From Triplophysa rosa (lineage: Eukaryota > Chordata > Actinopteri > Cypriniformes > Nemacheilidae): DNA of 64,000 nt. The notes below the pieces were generated by a model. It was given only the letters and a program-made list of their open reading frames with translations. It was not told the DNA's origin and ran no database searches. Positions 21,805 through 34,100 of this stretch are shown here, in pieces; position 1 is the first letter of the stretch; each line of letters begins with the position of its first letter. Position numbers and translations under genes: made by a program. Location of the stretch: contig NC_079890.1 of NCBI RefSeq assembly GCF_024868665.1, positions 4,378,005 through 4,442,004 on the forward strand, given 5' to 3'.

Positions 21805-23172
21805 GTGAGAACCCCCTAAGAAATGTTTTGTTCCGAGAACGTTCTCAGACCGTCGCTGCTGGTGTGAAATATTCCCAGAACATTCCGATATGGTCACGAT
21901 GTGGAATTTTTTAATGGGTGTTGGGACGAAGGTGTACCTTCACAGAACATCCGGGATGTAGGGGACTCCCAGACAGCAAGCTAACAGGTACAAACCATTG
22001 AATCAATGTTAAAAATGGTTGATTTGTCAATGTTAATTAATGCTTTTAATGGTGAAATAATTTTGAATTTCAATAAACCACCATTACTGTGATAAGTGTT
22101 TGCTTTAGTTGGGCTCTTGACTCTGGATTTTTATTATATCAAATCTATTTCTTCCTTCAATGCGTGTAATGTGTTTCTGTAAGCAAGTTTAAGTTGTAAT
22201 ATTTGCTATTTGTGATATATACAATAAAAAATTAAGGTGCCTAAAGTAATACTGAGATTCATGGTTAATGTAAAAAAAAATGTAAAAAGTACTGCGATAA
22301 AATAAGCAAAATTACTGACACACTCAGGCATCGACAGTCATCACACAAAACTCGTCAATGGTGACAATCAACAAAAGAAAGCTTCATGCTGCAATGCATG
22401 CTGGGTAACATCATAGTACACAACTCATTCTTTGACTCCCAGCATGCATTGCAGTTTATCTGCATTATTTTGATGATCGTCACCATTGTTGTGATGAGTG
22501 TTGATGTCTAAGTGTGTCAGTAATTTTTGTTTTGTTCATTGTGTCGTTTGTCATGAATCTCAAGATTAATTAAAGTAATCTCTTAACTTTATTATTGCAC
22601 TTATCATGAAAAAGCAAACATTTCTTTCTTTGCCAATGCAAAAGTGTTCTTACTGAAACGCCACGACATGCATCAAAAGAGAGATTGACACGATTTATGT
22701 CAAGATTGAAGAGCTCAACTAAAGCAAACACTGATCACAATAATGGTGGTTTGATTAAATTTCCTTTTTTTAATATTAATTGCAGGTATAAATGTGATAT
22801 TGATTGTCAATTTGTCATTTAAAAATAAAAAAATTATATGCCTGGGACCTGACAGTTACATTGCAAGACGGTAAGGCATAAAATGACCAAAAGGACAAAT
22901 AAATAACATAACTGGTTGTCATTAGCTGGCAGGCAACATTGTAGTTTGGTCCCCTGAAGGTCCTGCAAATGTAATGAGAATGTCCTATAGTAAAGGCCCC
23001 CCATACGTTAGAGAACATCCTGAATGTTCTGTGAAGGTCCACCAAATAACGTCCCCACACCATTTAAAAAACTCCACATCGTGACCACCTCGGAACGTTC
23101 TGGGAATGTATTCAACACCAGCAGGGACATTCTGAGAACATTCTTGGAACAAAACATTTCTTAGGGGTATCA
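21805..23172. mobile_element. TIR element with about 200-bp inverted ends (unit A)
   Basis: The left part (taagaaatgttttgttccgag, gaacattccgatatggtcacgatgtgg) is answered in reverse on the right (ccacatcgtgacc, ggaacaaaacatttcttagggg). A member of the palindromic family sits between the arms, with TIRs near 22073-22125 and 22700-22757 and the stem 'atgcatgctggg / cccagcatgcat' near 22393-22455. No coding is present. Confidence 0.7.
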
Positions 23173-23953
23173 GTCTTTTACAGATGATACTTTATAGCCC
23201 TGAATAAAGACAGGGACTTCGTCCGATTTTAGATCTGTGTCATTTAAATCAACCTCCAAGGAGAAACAGATTCAAGATACTGACACTTTGGAGAACTGTC
23301 CCTTTAAATTTTGAGCACAGAACATACAGGGACCAATCATACAAAGGTTGTAGAATCTATTGGTCAATGCATTTAACTATTTGCAAAGATTTTTATTTGA
23401 ACCACAAACTATAAACAACCTTTTAAAGCCTCACAAAGCCCAAGAGGAAGATTGAATCTTTTTTTAGTTAGTGTATTTACTTGATAACAATTAAATTAAT
23501 TTACAATATGCACACAATTATTCTTAACCTTCTCCCAAATAAAATACTGAATTGACAGATAATTATAAATTACATATTTTTCAAATAAATCAGCATTTTG
23601 TCGTTTGCATCACTGAATACTGTCGGTTGTTCAACATTTTTATTGTTAAACGCTAAACAGTAATGTTTTTAGTCACTAACAGTATATTGTGTGCTGCACA
23701 GCACTCTTTTAACTTTAAAACTGAAGCGTCTCCTGCTGAACTACAGCTGAAGACGTGACAGTAGCTCTGTCTTCTTTGATTTGATTGGTCACTGCTCGGC
23801 TCTGTAACCAGTAATTCCCGCCTCCTTCCATTTGATTGGCCACCTCACTTATTTTGATATTTCAATGTTGCGTTTAGTCAGTATTTTCACAAATTTTAAC
23901 ACACACCACGGAAAAAATAGTGGGTACGGCCCTGCACGAGAAAATTGATGCAA
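23173..23953. repeat. Right end of unit A: repeat block and internal part of a hAT element
   Basis: 23283-23555 is a block absent from unit B and carries an inverted copy of 262-348. 23555-23953 matches the interior of the hAT element of unit B (30365-32322, without the Tc1 insertion). No gene is present. Confidence 0.6.
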
Positions 23954-25162
23954 TCAGACTATTAATCTCAAGAATGGTAAGAAAAATAACATCATGCTGC
24001 AGTGCATGCTGGGTAACCTCATAGCACGCAACTCATCCATGACTCCCAGCATGCACTGCAGCATGTATACATTTTGCACCAGAACTTTACTATTGTCACC
24101 ATAGTTGAGGTTTGTATAATGAGTGCTGATGTCTCTCTTCCTTGAGAAATGAATCTGTTCACCTGCTCTGAGTGTTAATACAGTGCATGGCATGTCATGT
24201 CATGAACTACGTTTGTTTCACACACACAAAAAAAGCTTTCACAAGCCATTTTCATCTCAACACCACAGCTTTACAACATGACATAATCATATCAGTTGAA
24301 AATGTAAAATCTCTTTCAGCACTGTTGTTTCACAGATGCACAAGTGTTCTGAGTAAAATATAACTGCACCTGTTGAAAGACAGACGTTGTTTGATGAAAG
24401 TCAAGAGCCCTACTGAGATAAACTCTGATCACCATAATGGTGATGTCAAACCAACATGTTTTCAATAAAATATAAACTAGATCAAAACCCTGTTCATTCT
24501 CACTAAGATTTTTTATACACATATGAGATAAAGTGAAAGTGGTGTCTGTAATAAGTGAAAATGTTAATAGTGGTTGTGTTTAATTCTCCTCTAGTGAGAT
24601 CTTGACATCATCAAGTTGACATGAATCTGTTCAGATGACTCTGAGTCAAGTTGAGTGAATTCAGTGTATCAGTGTGTGGGCCAGATATGGGCCGGGGACC
24701 CAGCCGCTACTGAGCCAGAAACTAACATGTTGTTGCCCACAAGTGAGCCAGAAGAACTTTGCTACTTGGGTGTCCACAAAACTAGACAACACCTGACAAG
24801 GAGGACAGGATCATGACCATTTGACCTGAAGGTTCTTAGAAAGAATTTGCTTTACAAAAGAGCAGTCTTGCTTTGCATACATTTAAACATGAGTTTGACA
24901 AAAATGTTTCCATTTGGTCGTCGATAGAAAACAGAACAGCTGAAAAAGAAACAGACTAGTGTGAGAAAGAGAAAAGAAGGGGGGAAAACAAGGTATGTTT
25001 TTTTTTCTTTTTAAATGCATACTTGTGAGAAAAGAAAATACCCAAATTGTAAATCAGTATTATAATATGTATATATCAGTCTATTAATATGTATAATTAT
25101 ATCTGTTCTGATATATATCAACTGAAAGAAGGAAGGAGCCGTGTTTAAGCTTAAGAAGTGAG

Positions 25163-28100
25163 ATGTGGGTGTTCAGGTGTCTCTTTGTGCTTTACGGTAA
25201 GTGTCCTTAGGTTAAGTGTGCATTTTGTTAAAGAAATGCTCATTTCAAATGGCTCATAACTAGTTTCTCTGGCTAATTTACATGTCAAAATGACATTATT
25301 TTGGTAACTCCTGTTATTGGACATTGCAAATAAATTTCTATAATGGCACTGATAACTTGTCCTCATATTTTTGTTGGTAAACAATGTGAAAACAATTACC
25401 ATCAATTAATTTCCCAATATAGTGGCAGCATGAAAAAATGAATTTTGGTACTATTTTAAACAAAGAAATTTTGACACAACATAATCTTTTCATGTTCAGT
25501 CATATATCTTAATCCATTCAAGCTGGGACTACATGAATAATTTGTGTTGCATGCTTTGCGTAAATGCATTTTCAAGAGGATTTTTATTAATTATGTGTTT
25601 GTTTTTCAATTATTCGTCTTTTTCAGTAAATCGAAACACTTGTTAGTGTTAAATGTTTTCATTTTTAAATGTTAAAGGAGACACAGTGTGCACAAAATAG
25701 GATAAATGGACAAATTTAACTTTCATGTTTTAATATATATTAAAGTCGCAGAAAGGATAGTACATATAAATGAAGAAAAGCTTTAAAATGACACAAGAGT
25801 ATTCCATAACAATAGGTTCTAATCTATAGCAGAAGTAACTTTACCACATGGAGACACAGTTTTAAACTCTTGTTAAAAAGGCTTATTGCTTGGGGAAACG
25901 TTTCTTTTAAAATAGGGTTAGTTACCCCAAGCAAATATTGCCTCATGTTGCCCAAAGCAAATATTGCCACATTATGATGGGTTTTTTTATCTTTGCTGTT
26001 GCTTCCATACAAATAAACCAGCGCAGATTATTTGTTGTGTATTGTCAGTTATGTTTAAGTCAGATATGTGCAGATGAGTAATGTGACATGCAAGACTAGT
26101 TTTAGTGAATGCACCTCAGTCGTTTCCTGTACAGCGTTCAAGCATCTACTGGCAGAGATCATAGCAGATCATTTTTGGAGCGGTCACTTGATTAAAAACA
26201 ATTAATCTTTAACAGGCTTTACTGTATTTGTCTTTTTGTGACAGATCATAAATTAGCTGAAATTTGCCTCCTAATATATTTTACAAGTGTATACTGATTT
26301 CAAAAGATGTTGCTTTTGTTAAATGTTCTTGGCTTATAAATGACATGTTTGTTCACATTGGACAGTATTTAAATAAACAAACAAACATATCATTTGCCTT
26401 TTGCTTTCTTAAGGAGCAGGAGTTTACTTCACTACACAAGCCAGCACACCCCAGCAAGAAGGTAACACCTATAAACATCCTTTACTAGAACAACAACATA
26501 TAAAGAAACAAATCTTAACATTTCAGTAAATATTCCTGATACATGGCGATTTTAAAATCTCTTAAACCTTTTCTAGAGAATTTGGCATTAAGGGGAAAGA
26601 CTGTACAGTCATCCAATTATCATCCGTATGTGGCTGCATATGCCATTGACGGTCAGCCCTCAACCTTCTCAAGTACGGCGGCCTCCACTGACAACCCCTG
26701 GTGGAGGCTGGACCTTCTGGATTCTTACCACATTGCTGAAATTGTCATCACTAACAGAGTTTCGTGCTGTGGCGAACGCCTCAATGGAGCAGAAATTCAT
26801 ATTGGAAATTCTCTGGAAAACAACGGCAACAATAATCCTAGGTTTGGTTATTCATGCAACTTTGTATTGATAGTTATTGATGAAGGATAAAGGGTATTAA
26901 ATTAAGCAGACGTTCAGAACCATGGTGTATGTGGGTGGGACAGGACCCACTCACTTGTACTGTCTCTAGTTTAGTGCAGAGCGTCTGTCAAATCCATTCC
27001 ACTTGAGGAGTAACTAAAAAATAAAAATTACAGCCTTGACTTCGATGCTGCTGCCTCATTAAATCCATTCCATCTGGCTCATTCAGAGTCCATGTAAATT
27101 AAACCCCTTTTCGTTTCAACACAGCAAGGTAACCTATAGTTGTACATTATACAATAATAATAGAGTGTAAATGATTATATTTATTCAAGTTATTTAATGG
27201 ATACCAACTAATTGTTGAACAATAAAGACCTCCACTAACCATACACTTTATTATTAAACATCTATTCAAATCAAATATTTTCTTTTTTTTTAATAAATGC
27301 CTATATGATGTGATATGTGAAAATGCAGAAGAGCCAGTTCGGCAAAAGGCGGATTCGAACTTGCGTCGATAGCGCCAAAACTATTTGTCACATCTTTTTT
27401 TACTAAACCACTGAAGCTGCATGTAAAGTGGTGTCATTTTTTACACTCAATTGTTTTTTTCTGGAGAGGACCCCCATTTGTATCCATTTTGTGCTTCCGG
27501 CGCCCATGTGTAGATCCCAGTTTAATTTTTGACTTGTGCCATGCCACTCAATTAAAGAAGTCTAGTTGTCTTGTAAAATTAAAATGATGAATTAAATGTA
27601 ACCTATTTTTAAAGGTTTGAAGTAGTATGCAATATTTAATAATTATTACTATAAACATTGATTTATATAGGTTTATGCCTAATCTATGTACTGTAGGCTC
27701 AACCAATCCATAAATAAATAAAATAAATTTATTTATTTATTCATTTATTTATTAGATATTATTTATTATAATGATCTTGCTTGGTCTATAAACACCATGC
27801 ACTGTGCTGTGTTTTACCTTTCTGTGTTTTTCTTATTTGCTCCTGTAAAGCTGCTTTGGAACAATGCACATTGTGAAAAGCGCTATATAAATAAAATTGA
27901 ATTGAATTGAATTGAATGTTTATGTTGCTTTACGAAAAAGTGTAAGGAAAAAGGAAAAAACAATGCAAAACACTAAAGACTGCATATTCTTTTTTTAGAT
28001 GTGCTGTGCTGGGTGCTGTGGTAACGGCCCAGTCTGTGTCTTTGTTCTGTGGTGGAATGAGAGGGCGATATGTGAATGTCATTATACCTGGAAGTCAGAA

Positions 28101-31100
28101 AATTCTCTCTTTGGCTGAAGTGCAGGTGTATAAAAAAGGTAATTCTTGCGAAACCAGTTTCTAATTACCAGGATAAAGTCTGGTCCATTTGCACCCAAGA
28201 CATGAACTCCCTCAAAATGCTAGGGCTTTTCATCATGGTTGGGTCAAATATAAACATTTTCTAGGTTCATTTAAACAAACACTGGGCCACAGATCTCCGC
28301 ACCATTAAGCCATTCTATGGATGCTACACTGTTAAATACTAAAAAAGCGTGCTATGGCATTTTAACACACAGTTTTTATGAGTCTTATGAGTAAAAACTG
28401 TTGTTAAAAAACACAATCTGTGCTAAACTGAACACATCTCTGTGTCTAGTTAAATTAATCTGAGGGGGAGTCTCATGCCAGGCCCCCCTTCTGCGCCCCC
28501 AGTGGAAGCTTCTGCCAACCCCACCTCCTCAGGTGATTTGGGCAGTGGAAAACCCAATGGTTCTTCCACCTCATCTTCTCTTATTTCTGTCCAACCGCTT
28601 CCTGCCAGCACATCGATTCAGAACACTTGGTAGGTAGAGAGAATGATCCCTCTGATTATTTTGCAGAGTGGAAATTTCAGCCAAACTTACCTTAGTATGT
28701 AAATAATATATAGAGGGGAATTCAGTTCTCCTCCAATCCTCCTTGATTCAATGGCGTATTGCAAACTGTGGTAAACGAAGAATAGCACCTTGTGTTGAAC
28801 CAGAGAAAGAGGCTATAGAGTATTTTCCCCTTTCCCAGAGAGTTTGGTGAGAACCCCCTAAGAAATGTTTTGTTCCGAGAACGTTCTCAGAACGTCGCTG
28901 CTGGTGTTGAATACATTCCCAGAACATTCCGAGGTGGTCACGATGTGGAGTTTTTTAAATGGTGTGGGGACGTTATTTGGTGGACCTTCACAGAACATTC
29001 AGGATGTAGGGGACTCCCAGACAGCAAGCCAACAGGTACAAACCATTGAATCAATGTTAAAAATGGTTGATTTGTCAATGTTAATTAATGCTTTTAATGA
29101 TGAAATAATTTTGAATTTCAATAAACCACCATTACTGTGATAAGTGTTTGCTTTAGTTGGGCTCTTGACTCTGGATTTTTATTACATCAAATCTATTTCT
29201 TCCTTCAATGCGTGCAATGTGTTTCTGTAAGCAAGTTTAAGTTGTAATATTTGCTATTTGTGATATATACAATAAAAAATTAAGGTGCCTAAAGTAATAC
29301 TGAGATTCATATTTTCTTTAATTGTAAAAAAAATGTAAAGTACTGTACAAAATAACAAAATTACTGACACACTAAGGCATCACAGTCATCACACAAAACT
29401 GCAATGGTGACAATCAACAAAAGAAACTTCATGCTGCAATGCATGCTGGGTAACATCATAGTACAAACTCATTCATGACTCCCAGCATGCATTGCAGTTA
29501 TCTGCATTAGTTTGAGATTGTCACCATTGTTGAGATTTGTTGATGAGTGTTGATGTCTAAGTGTGTAAGTAATTTTTGTTTTGTTATTGTGTCGTTTTTT
29601 TAAGTTTTCGTCTATGTCATGAAATCATGAACTCAAGATTAATTAAAGTCATCTCTTAACTTTATTATTGCACATATCATGAAAAGCAAACATCTCTTTC
29701 TTTGCCAATGCAAAAGTGTTCTTACTGAAACGCCACACATGCATCAAAAGAGAGATTGACACGAATGTCAAGATTGAAGAGCTCAACTAAAGCAAACACT
29801 GATCACAATAATGGTGGTTTGATTAAATTTCTTTTTTTAAATTAATTGCAGGTTAAAGTGATATTGATTGTCAATTTGTCATTTAAAAATAAAAAATTAA
29901 TGCCTGGGACATGACAGTTACATTGCAAGACGTAAGTCATAAAATACCAAAAGGACAAATAAATAACATAACTGGTTGTCATTGTGGCAGGCAACATTGT
30001 AGTTTGGTCCCCTGAAGGTCCTGCAAATGTAATGAGAATGTCCTATAGTAAAGGTCCCCCATACGTTCAGAGAATCCTGAATGTTCTGTGAAGGTCCACC
30101 AAATAACGTCCCCACACCTTTAAAAAACTCCACATCGTGACCACTCGGAACGTTCTGGGAATGTATTCAACACCGCAGGGACTTCTGAGAACATTCTTGG
30201 AACAAAACATTTCTTAGGGGTATCAGTCTTTTACAGATGATACTTTATAGCCTGAATAAAGACAGGGACTTCGTCCATTTTAGATCTGTGTCATTTAAAT
30301 CAACCTCCAAGGAGAAACAGATTCAAGATACTGACACCAGGCCGGACCAAGCCTTTACGGGCCCCCTTGGGGCAGATAATTATAAATTACATATTTTTAA
30401 TCTAAATCAGTCATTTTGTCGTTTGCATCACTGAATACTGTCGGTTGTTCAACATTTCTATTGTTAAACGCTAAACAGTAATGTTTTAGTCAACTAACAG
30501 TACAGTGAGGGAAATAAGTATTTGATCCCCTGCTGATTTTGTAAGTTTGCCTACTTACAAACAAATGAAGGGTCTATAATTTTTATGGTGGGTTTATTTT
30601 AACTGATAGACACAGAATATTTAAAAAAATCAGGGGAAAAAAATGTTATATAAAGGTTATAAATTGATTTGCATTTCAGTCAGTGAAATAAGTATTTGAT
30701 CCCCAAGCAAAACATAACTTTGTACTTTGTGGAGAAACCCTTGTTGGCAAGCACAGAGGTCAGACATTTCTGATAGTTGGTCACCAGGTTTGCACATGTG
30801 TCCGGATACATTTAGTCCACTCCTCTGTCAATCTTTAAGGTTTCTTGGCTGTCGCTCAGCAAATTGGAGTTTTAGCCTCCTTCACAGAGGTTCTATAGGA
30901 CTAGGGTCTAGAGACTGGCTAGGACATTTAATGTGCTTCTCCTTAAGCCACTATTTGGTTGTCTTGGCAATATGTTTTGCGTCTTTGTCATGTTAAAGGC
31001 TCATCCATGACCCATCTTCAGTGACCTAGTTAAGGGGAGGAGGTTCTCGTCCAAGATTTTACGGTACATGGGCCCGTCCCTCAGCCCCTCAATGCGGTGA

Positions 31101-34100
31101 AGTCATCCTGTATACCTGTAGCAGAGAAAAAGCCCTAAAGCAGAATGTTTCCAACACTGTGCTTCTCTGTAGACATGATGTTCTTGGGCTCATAGTCAGC
31201 ATTTCTCTCCCTCCAAACACAGGAGTCCATTTTGGTCTCACAGCAGTGCCAGCACTTTCGCCAAAGCCTTTTCTGAATCATTTTTATGTTCATTGTCAAA
31301 CTTAAGACGAGCCAGGCGGGCCTTCTTGGGCAGGAGGACCTTGCGGGTGCTTCAGGATTTCAGTCTACTGTGGCATAGCGTGTTACCAATGTGTTACCAA
31401 TGTTTTGCTTGCTAACTGTGTTCCCAACTGTCTTGAAATCATTAACAGGCTTCTTCCGTGTAGTTCTGGGCTGATCTTTAACATTTCTCATGATCATCTT
31501 TACCCCATTGGGGAAATATTGCAGGGAGCTCCAGAACAAGGGCATTTGATAGTTATTTTGTATATCTTCTATTTCCAAATAATCACACCAACAGTTGTCT
31601 CCTTCTCACCAAGCTTCTGTCTGTAGCCTATTCAAGGTTTGTGCAGGTCTCCAATCTTGTCGCTGACATCCTTTAAAACCTATTTGGTCTGGACCATGGT
31701 GTTGGAGAGGTTGAACTGGAAGATACAGATTCTGTTGGCAGGCATCTTTTATATACATAACAAGCTGATTTAGGAGTACTTTCTTAAAGTGACAGGACTA
31801 ATCTGTGGTCCATATAGGCACATAACCAATCTGTGGAGCCAGAATTCTTGCTAGTTGGTAGGGGATCAAATACTTATTTCACTGACTGAAATGCAAATCA
31901 ATTTATAACCTTTATATAACATTTTTTCCCCTGATTTTTTTTAATATTCTGTGTCTATCAGTTAAAATAAACCCACCATAAAAATTATAGACCCTTCATT
32001 TGTTTGTAAGTAGGCAAACTTACAAAATCAGCAGGGGATCAAATACTTATTTCCCTCACTGTATATTGTGTGCTGCACAGCACTCTTTCAACTTTAAAAC
32101 TGAAGCGTCTCTGCTGAACTACAGCTGAAGACGTGACAGTAGCTCCGTCTTCTTTGATTTGATTGGTCACTGCTCGGCTCTGTAACCAGTAATCCCGCCT
32201 CCTTCATTTGATTGGCCACCTCACTTATTTGATATCAATGTTGCGTTTAGTCAGTAATTTCACAAATTTTAAACACACCACGAAAAAATAGTGGGTAGGC
32301 CCTGCACGAGAAAATTGATGGTGTCGTGAATACAGTATCACAAAAAAAACCTGNTAATTTTGTGTGCTCTTGGGGGCCCCCAAGTGGGGGCGAGGCCGTA
32401 AGCAGCAGCTTAGTTCGCTTATAGGAAGGACTGGCTCTGGCTGACACTCAAGCTTAGTAGATCTAAATGGATATTATGCTCTGAGGACTTCTAACTCACC
32501 TTGCATGGAAAAGATTCAGCTTTCTCACCAACACTTGGGGTGTGTGACACAGTTGCCATTGCAGGGCAGTCAAAATGGACGCCTCCCTCACAGGTTGGGG
32601 TTCTTGATGACCGTCCAGCTCGTGGTCTGCGAGATGGCTCTCATCTCTCCTGGCACATACACTCTTAAAAAAGGTGCTTTAAAATGTTCTTCACAGCAAT
32701 GCCATAGATGAACCATTTTTTGTTTGCCATAGAACAATTTACTCAGAGATTCTTATAAGAACCATTTTCTTCTTTTTTATAATCCAAAGAACCACTACAA
32801 ATACACAAATAGAAAGGTTCTTCGGATGTTAAAGATTCTTTATGGAACTGTTTAGCCAAAATGGTTCTTCTAAGGCATCATGAAGTTGTGGGGATGGAAC
32901 ATTGTACCAGAAAGGTTCTTAGGATGTTAAAAATTCTTTATTGAACTGTTTTGCCAAAATGGTTCTTCTATGGCATCATGACTTTGTGGGGATGAGAACA
33001 TTATACCAGATGCAATGAGACATTTTAAACACCAAACTGAAACATATAGGCAGAATGGTTGAACAAATAAGAACATTAAAGTTTCTAAATGAATGCCTAG
33101 TCAAAGTCTACATTCAAATCTAATGGAAACTCTGCCAACAGACTTGAATCGTGCAGTAAATGAAAACAAACATCACTCTCTTGGAACAGCTCTGGAACAA
33201 ATCATGCAGTAAATGAAAACAAACATAACTGTCTTGGAACAGCTCTGGAACAAAATTTCCTGTATAATTTCTGTAAATAACTACAGGAATAATACCAGAA
33301 GAATTTATTTACAGTTACAAATCTATGCAGTTATCATGATGGCCTGTGTCTTTGAGTATTCACACATGTTCACTTTAAATAAACATCCCACCTAACAAAA
33401 AGTTGTTGAAAAGACATTGAAAAGATATCTTTGCCAGACATAAACAGCATAAAGATTTGGTTTAAAAGTGAAGGGTGAAAATATTGTCCAGGCCGTATTG
33501 TCCATATTGTCTTATTTACATTTACATTTAGCAGATGCTTTATATCCAAAGTGACTTACAGAGAGTTCAGGGAGCAATAAGCGATATGTCATACAGGAGC
33601 AATAATACAATAGGTGCTAATAAAAAGTTACTAGTTTCAGCAAAAGCTAGACCACTACCTGTTGAGAGAAAGAGAAATGGTTAGTGGGTTTTTTTCTCAT
33701 TTGTCAAGTATTCACAGAAGAGATGGGTTTTAAGTAGTTATTTAAATGTAATACAGACTTCAACCGGTAGCCAGTGGAGAGAGATAAAAAGAGGTGTTAC
33801 ATGATCCCTTTTGGGCTGTTGGAAGACGAGGCGTGCTGCTGCGTTCTGAACCAGCTGGAGTGGTTTGATAGCCTTTGCAGGAAGACCAGCAAGGAGAGCA
33901 TTGCAGTAGTCCAACCTTGAGATTACAGGACCTGGACAAGGAGTTATGCCGCATGCTCAGTGAGATAGGGTCTAACCTTTCTAATGTTGAACAAGGCATA
34001 TCGGCATGGCCGTGTGTTGTGTTTGCAATGTGATCATTGAAGGACAGCTGTTCATCAAATATGACTCCAAGGTTCCTGGCTGTTTTGGAAGGAGTGATTG

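Larger units (their letters stand above)
17155..23953 (+). repeat. Tandem duplication unit A (6.8 kb)
   Basis: 17155 onward is repeated from 23954 onward in the same orientation. The first 1.6 kb is essentially identical. Unit A ends at 'gagaaaattgatg' and joins directly to 'caatcagactatt', the start of unit B. It holds fucolectin-like exons 1-4, a tRNA-like SINE and a nested TIR element. Confidence 0.93.
23954..32322 (+). repeat. Tandem duplication unit B (8.4 kb, enlarged by later insertions)
   Basis: Same order as unit A. It is longer because of a roughly 200-bp SINE-like insertion at 27715-27917 and a 1559-bp Tc1 element at 30503-32061, and lacks the 270-bp block of unit A. It starts within the palindromic element, whose right half only (with the 21-bp stem at 23993-24013 / 24045-24065) is present here. 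Confidence 0.93.

Noticed and set aside
28865..29140. 91-codon frame in unit B
   Set aside because: It crosses transposon inverted ends and is broken in unit A.
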